64,000 nucleotides of DNA from Hydractinia symbiolongicarpus (Eukaryota; Cnidaria; Hydrozoa; Anthoathecata; Hydractiniidae), in assembly GCF_029227915.1 (NCBI RefSeq), contig NC_079878.1, positions 15,068,001-15,132,000 of the forward strand, in the 5' to 3' direction. Below, piece by piece: positions 58,801-64,000 of this stretch (within the stretch, counting starts at the first letter, position 1; every line of letters starts with the position of its first letter). The position numbers were made by a program, and so were the translations under genes. Under the pieces are notes generated by a model, which did not search any database, was not told where the DNA came from, and worked only from the letters and a program-made list of their open reading frames with translations.

Positions 58801-61743
58801 AAAATTCTGGCACCTTTTATTTCTGTTTTTAGATTTTTATCGTTATTTAAATCATAAGTTGGACAAACCTTTAAAAGAATACAGGTTTGACGATGACCTT
58901 CCTGAAAATTACAGACATATTTGGGCGAAGAAAGTCCCACCCAACCACTTTGTAAGCCTGTTTTTACGTTTTGACATCATATTTATTCTTGAGAACTTTA
59001 AGCTATGAAGACAGTCGAACACCTTTATAAAGATTTATCCCAAGAAATGTATATAACAAGCCCTTGAGCTTTATTAAATATGATAACTGCCTCGGTTTTT
59101 TGCTATGCAAACAACATTCTGCCTCTTATGAATTTTTTTAGAACTACACGGAACAGCCAGGAATTGAGCCTCACATGAGGTTAGATGTTGTATATACATT
59201 TCTCAAATAGATCGCATAGCATAATCTATAATATAAAAGTAACAGCGCATATATAATAATAATAATAATAATAGTTTATTATTTTTTTTCTTCTAGAGAT
59301 GTAGAACATGTGGAGTTTTTTGAACTGAACAAAAATGCGAAGGTAAGCTCAATATTGGTAACTTTAGTATACTTCTTTACAAGAGACCACCATGGTAAAT
59401 TGGCTAAACGTTTAGTTGTTGGGTAATTCTAAAGTTAGTCATTGCTTTTGAAGAGAAAAACACAAACATGTGTGAAATTTCTTGCGCTTGGTAAAACTTT
59501 ATCGCTTACCGATCTTCAGTTACCATTTTGAATCTGGCATTTTAGATACTATTATGTAAAGCGAATCAATTGTCTCACTTATTTCAATATCGTGTTGATG
59601 GTTTCATGCCAAACTTGCGATGTAACAAAGCTATGGCGCTAGCAGCGATGGATGTTGCTCAGACTGCACTGAGGTATGTATTTATGCGTCGTCACTTTTT
59701 ATAATTTATTTTCTGTATAAGGAATTAAATGCTTAGTGAATGTTTTTGAGAAAGCACCCATTATCTTAGAACTGATTGTTAAACGCTTACTTTTTTCACT
59801 CGATCAGTCAAATTTCCTCAGTCTCTGTTATCCCATTTTTTTCCCTGCCTACTCTACGCTCTGAAAACGAGCTGGCTATTTTTAAGAACATTGTCCTATT
59901 CGAAAATACCATTTGAAAAAAACTGAAAAACAAAACAAACCGAAAACGTTTTTGCGTTGTTCGTTTGAGTTGCGTAAGGTTGGTGTCAGGTTAAGTAACA
60001 GCTCATTCAATACGTCACAAAGTACAACAAATGGTTTGAATTATATAGCATCATCATCATAGCATATATAGCATCATCATCATAGCATATATAGCATCAT
60101 CATCATAGCATATATAGCATCATCATCATAGCATATATAGCATCATCATCATAGCATATATAGCATCATCATCATAGCATATATAGCATCATCATCATAG
60201 CATATATAGCATCATCATCATAGCGTATATAGCATCATCATCATAGCATATATAGCATCATCATCATAGCATATATAGCATCATCATCATAGCATATATA
60301 ACATCATCTCAAAATGAATGTCAAATAAATTTAGTAGTTCGATTAAAGTTTGATTAGTTTTAGGCAACGTTAGCTACAAAATCTTCACTTAAGACACAAA
60401 TCAGAAAAATAGCTTTGGCTTGGTCTACAGCTTTTTGTAATTTCTGATAAGTATGGATTAGCTAGATGAATGAATTGAGATTTTTAACAGTTATTTTTCG
60501 ATTTTTGTGATAGGAATAAACAGTATGATAAAAAATCATCTTTACCCATAAAGCGAATTGACGTTAACGTTTTCTATAAACGAACCATCTGAACCTACTT
60601 TTTCTTTCTCTGTATCTATTTTACAGATTGCACAACCTGTGCAAAACTTGGCCGTCGTCTTGGAAAAGAAATAGTCCTCGTAAAATTTTTAAACTGCAAC
60701 ATTAGTTGTTGGGAGGAGAGGAACTTTTACATATGTTATTGCAAAATTTAAACACATCCTTTTATTCAGTTTCATTATAATTTAATTCGAAAAAATAATA
60801 TTCAAACTGTAAAAAACAATGATGTGGTTTTTACTGTTTTAACAATGTGAAATTGTGACGTAAATTGAAACAACAAGAAAAAAGCTCCTGAAAAACAATG
60901 TTGTTTGTTAACGTTTGCTTTGTTCGATTCATCAAATTTTAAGACGCTGGCCAGAATGCTCTATAAAAGTACGTGCAACACTGCAAGGTTAACCTTTATT
61001 TCTGCTTTGTATAAAAATATTTTTACTACGCGCGTGGTTAGGATAACTGAGCCTGATTTTTTCATTCTCCTTTTTTGATTTTTCCTTATTTTTTGTTAAA
61101 CAAACATATTGTGAATATCTTTTTCCAGGGCTTATTTTTTCGCAATCTAGGGCCGGGCCAGCACGCATATATCAAAAAGTAAAAAAAGAAGCTCTGGGGA
61201 CAAGATTACATTTTACTCCTAGGAACTTTTTTAAAGACCTTGTTTAAACTGTCTAATGGAGCAGATAAGAGTTTTCTCATAATTTTGTCATGGAGTATAA
61301 TGTAAATATTTAGCTTGCGACATAGGGGTCTGTTCCCGCTACGCAACCCTTTATATATTTATATCATGTTAGATATTGGAATAATTCAAAAAGTACGAAA
61401 GGCTGGAAAGGGCGTCAGTTTTCGTGGAGAGATCTATTCGAAGTAGGTGTAAAGTGGCGCAAACTTGTCTCGATGGACCAGCCAGTTATATGGTTGGATC
61501 AACTTCCAAAACAAATTGTCGATGCTGGTTTTATAACGCATATGTTAATGAAGAAAGGCAACGTGGAGATACCACGATACTCGACGTACACTGTTGAAGC
61601 ATTGCATTTAGCAAAATTTATGATACGAAGTTTACTTGGTCAAAAGTTACCTGTCAAGGCACAAGAACAAGTCATGAAAGCAGTGACGCCGAGTAACATT
61701 CTAAGCGTGTTGAAAAAATATGACAGCACTAATCCCAATGGCG
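52637..61743 (+). CDS. TTC13: TTC13-like tetratricopeptide-repeat protein gene (partial at both ends)
   Basis: Seventeen in-phase exons: 52637-52665, 53066-53135, 53799-53869, 53968-54033, 54112-54204, 54313-54429, 54505-54618, 54698-54780, 54847-54919, 55178-55246, 55966-56070, 56230-56284, 58833-58951, 59142-59179, 59297-59342, 59546-59673, 61373-61743. The first twelve encode TPR helices (FSYIGRAISLGRLANK; FDHALNLKPHFQLAYRCRAE; YEYLGLAYLNMGM; ELGDAKSAHHYLDLALGM). The rest match the C-terminal domain peculiar to TTC13: YRYLNHKLDKPL, YTEQPGIEPHM, YRVDGFMPNLRCNKAM, WRDLFEVGVKWRKL and DQPVIWLDQLP. Introns carry a LINE fragment, a foreign open frame and a 23-bp minisatellite. The last exon splices at G|GTAAGC and the final part lies beyond the window. 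TTC13 function is poorly known. Confidence 0.88.
55022..55138. repeat. 19-bp tandem repeat
   Basis: About six units of ACGGTTAATGAACATCCTT, with variant units at the left and an ATTC microsatellite just before it (54985-55023). In a TTC13-like intron. Confidence 0.85.
55328..55862 (+). mobile_element. 5'-truncated RTE-type LINE fragment with GAT tail
   Basis: Same family as the 45.4-51.5 kb LINE: starts at VNTAKSKVMISSIAAKC, reads CGVCRKGVGG, then RSVMLYGSKTWAVKQEDL and VHLERMEEDNWVRK, and ends in about 26 GAT units (55781-55861), its 3' tail. A deletion after the finger joins it to the next part out of frame (about 55470). It inserted in sense in a TTC13-like intron. Confidence 0.85.
56285..57815. 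other. Intronic sequence, no element identified
   Basis: TTC13-like intron 5' of the foreign open frame. No coding or repeat boundary seen. Confidence 0.4.
57820..58665 (+). pseudogene. Single-exon frame of unknown repetitive family, one stop
   Basis: About 280 codons in one frame (from TTG 57820; CWVCGMHAQRSNDLAH) interrupted only by TAA 58219-58221, followed by ELPVNQNKDDVELFKTTL and running to 58663-58665. Features: a C-x2-C pair, a helical middle (VYRLNEHEVKLGCKNKKHVL), and LPCKPLHCIASHLKNF just before the stop. I have a weak recollection of a multicopy cnidarian gene class with a CxxLHDIxxH-like segment but cannot name it. It lies in sense inside a TTC13-like intron and has no TPR character, so it is an insertion, not an exon. 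Confidence 0.45.
59674..60040. other. Intronic sequence, nothing recognised
   Basis: Part of the TTC13-like intron before the minisatellite; no coding content. Confidence 0.4.
60043..60305. repeat. 23-bp minisatellite, ~11 units
   Basis: Unit ATATAGCATCATCATCATAG+CAT repeated about eleven times with a single-base variant (GCGTATAT, near 60223). Units abut directly, without spacers. Confidence 0.95.
60306..61372. other. Intronic sequence, no element identified
   Basis: Remaining part of the TTC13-like intron up to exon 61373. No coding content recognised. Confidence 0.4.
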
Positions 61744-61799
61744 GTAAGCGTGTTGAAATTTTTGTATATGTTTTTACCTAAAAATATTTAGTAATATAA

Positions 61800-61850
61800 T
61801 CTATATAATAATACGCCAGTTCCGTGTGTCTATGACAGGCAAAGTTGATA
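61800..61850 (+). mobile_element. Helitron 5' terminus
   Basis: TCTATATAATAATACGCCAG at 61800-61819 preceded by A, the same start as the Helitron at 35196 (on the other strand) and followed by the related TTCCGTGTGTCT. The 3' end was not located. Confidence 0.7.
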
Positions 61851-62689
61851 TGCTTATTTTAAAATTGTCAAGCAGAATCGCATTCTTAAAAAAAAACTAT
61901 TAAAGCTCCAAATTCTTAAAGTTTTTACCACGTTTTGTTAAAAGTAAAAAAGCTAGCCATATTTGTTTACAATGTTTTTGCATAATTAATGTCTCCCCTG
62001 GTGCGTAACTAATGTATTTGTCCTAAAATTCAAAATGCTACACAAAGCTGTTAGATGGCAAACAAACTAATTTGCTGGACAAACGGAAAACTTTGGTTTG
62101 TTGAAATCACTGTTATCATTTTTACATTACTATTGTTTCCCCTTATAATGTCTTTTACTAAGCATAAATAGCTAGCTGTAGACCCAATTAAGTCTCCCCT
62201 TAAGTATATTTAATATTCTTAAGTATATTTAACTGGGTGTCTTTGTTAGCTGATAGCTAATGTTAACTTTCAGGCTCCATCCCAAACTTAGCTAGCTCTA
62301 ACCTATCTCTTCTTTTATGAACACGAATTATGATGTAACAAGCTAGCTATAAAATCTTTCTTGAACTTTTAGGATGGTGTGACTCATTGTTATGCCCATA
62401 GAGTATATTTTTTCACATTACCCGTGAACTTTACAAGGGGACCACAATATGACAAGTGGAACGAATTTTATAGAATTTAAAGTGTGTGTGTTAAGTTATT
62501 TTTATTGTTTTGTTTCTGACATCCCGTTAAACTTTTGTCAGCCTACATGTAATATGCAAGTTTTTTTACAGGGATTTTTTACATCGATTTGAAATTTACG
62601 TGGGTTTATGACTTGGGCGGGTTAAAAAAATTATAAGAGGATGGTATGGTTGTCAGTTCATATTGTAGTTCATATTGTTCGTGTTGCAA

Positions 62690-63935
62690 AATGCTGTTTT
62701 TTAAAATTTTGTGTAAACTTTTGTGGAAATAGACCACATGCAATATATATACTAAAAGAACAAATCTTTGTAAATCAGACTTCACTGTAAGCTGTTGTAA
62801 AGCTGATGTCTTTATCGGTAAAAATAACAGCCATATTTTACTGATTAAGAAAAAATAAAACGAGTTTGAAAGTTAAAAAGTATTTATTTGTTAAGCTTTT
62901 CGTACACTAACTACATCTTCAGGCTATATAAGCAACTTTGTCTTTATATTTCGTATTATAAACTTTTGTTTGGGAGAACTAACTGTATGTGATGTAATTT
63001 TTGCTGGAAGAAAATACCATGGTTTCACGTTTTTGTTTTTCTTGAGAATTTTACAAAATTTTGTAGGGATAAATGTTTGCTGATGATAAAAAAATTATAT
63101 ACTTAATGTTCTGACGGAAACTGTTTTTGTTTTTCATATTTTGTAATCTTAATGCGAGGACTGTATGCACTGAAATCACTGATTTTTTAAAATTTTGATG
63201 TGTTTCATAACCTTTTTGTGGAAGATTAATGGGTAATGGCAATATACGACATGCTGAATGAACTTATTTTGGTTGATTTAGATGTGTTTCTTAAAAACCG
63301 AACATTTTTACATTTTGTGTAAACTTTTGTTTACGAACCGTATACAATGTTTCCAAAATAATGATCTTTGTTGTTTCAAGTTTATTCTTTGCTCATTGAT
63401 TTTTTGACATTTAGGTTCATAATTGTTGGTAAAGGGCAGTACGAAACTAAAAAGGAAAATTTTTGTGTTCTTAACTGGTTGATTTTTACATTTTGTGTAA
63501 GTTTTTGTGGGAGAGGTTGGTATCCAACCGAAATGACTGATTTTTCTAGATTTAAATTTGATGTTTTCGAAACTATGGCTTTTTCATATTTTTGTATAGG
63601 CTTTTAAGGGAATGACAATATTTAAAATGTGTAAAATAACTTTTATTTGTTGATTTGTGCTAACACTTGCAGGCCTCCTTTTTGACATTTCAAAATAAAA
63701 TACTGAGGGTTTTCAACATAATCACTTATAAGATGTACATATTTGAGATGCATTATTTCTGAGATTGTTATTATCCGTGTTGTGACTGTCGGTGTTGTAA
63801 CTGTCGGTGTTCTTACTGTCGGTTTGTGAGTATTGGTGTTGTGAGTGTCGTTGTTGTAACTTTTTACACCTTGCAAGCTGTTCTTTTTTATTTTGTGTAA
63901 GATTTGTGTGGAGGATTTAATGCGATTTGACATTT
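62690..63935. repeat. Degenerate satellite-like array, ~95-bp period
   Basis: The phrase TTTTTACATTTTGTGTAA, then TTTTGTGG and often a GGCAATAT-like word, recurs near 63298, 63393, 63485, 63583 and 63679, with weaker members near 62705, 62947, 63168 and 63886. Units are diverged. The region is in the last visible TTC13-like intron. Confidence 0.6.
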
Positions 63936-64000
63936 TTTTTGTATATGCACTACTAACATCAGCAAAACACCTAAAACAACCTATTTTTCCTTGGCCTTTT

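Noticed and set aside
60043-60305. Possible CRISPR-like array
   Set aside because: Units abut with no variable spacers and there is no cas gene; it is a eukaryotic intronic minisatellite.
63643-63933. Minus-strand frame with TVTTPTVTT repeats
   Set aside because: Product of a short GTTGTGACTGTCGGT-type tandem repeat at 63775-63860.

Overview
This is a metazoan nuclear window, about two-thirds A+T, with spliced genes (GT-AG introns), LINEs, a tRNA-derived SINE, Penelope, Helitron, hAT and Maverick/Polinton elements. The two conserved host genes plus the set of repeats fit a cnidarian, possibly a hydrozoan or other medusozoan. The phylum is an inference from gene and repeat flavour and no species is claimed. 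There is no bacterial-style operon or CRISPR array.

Layout. 14-8820: five exons of a BTBD7-like BTB/BACK gene on + (5' end outside the window); its 6.5-kb last intron holds an integrase-core + HECT-like element with ~95-bp inverted ends, then a minisatellite repeat. 9.2-12.1 kb: a foldback-like element built of GGAGTCA palindromes around a Gypsy gag fragment. 12.2-13.1 kb: a Penelope RT/GIY-YIG fragment. 13.3-15.2 kb: two non-autonomous inverted-repeat elements. 15.4-18.98 kb: two non-LTR retrotransposon fragments. 19.0-33.2 kb: one decayed Maverick/Polinton, with a tail-anchored structural-type gene, coiled-coil membrane gene, double-jelly-roll-type capsid gene, packaging ATPase, BRO/MSV199-like gene, integrase, small membrane genes, zinc-ribbon and HNH-like genes and protein-primed PolB. 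Almost every gene in it has stops or frameshifts, and two head-to-head Penelope copies sit inside it. 33.5-38.1 kb: a tRNA-SINE, a long ATT microsatellite and a head-to-tail Helitron series. 38.1-43.2 kb: three inverted-repeat (MULE/foldback-like) elements, the second of which splits a candidate secreted-peptide gene and flanks itself with two copies of a splice-acceptor-like sequence. 45.4-51.5 kb: an RTE-type LINE on - interrupted by a 3.25-kb hAT transposon. 52.6-61.7 kb: 17 exons of a TTC13-like tetratricopeptide gene on +, running off the right edge.

How it fits together. Only BTBD7-like, TTC13-like and perhaps the small secreted gene look like host genes. The rest is a nested pile of mobile elements, most of them dead. 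The points most worth following are the zero-gap Helitron junctions, the foldback element with a 19-bp flanking repeat, the integrase/HECT element with tRNA-like ends, the hammerhead-like motifs of the paired Penelopes and the paralogous zinc-ribbon pair of the Polinton.
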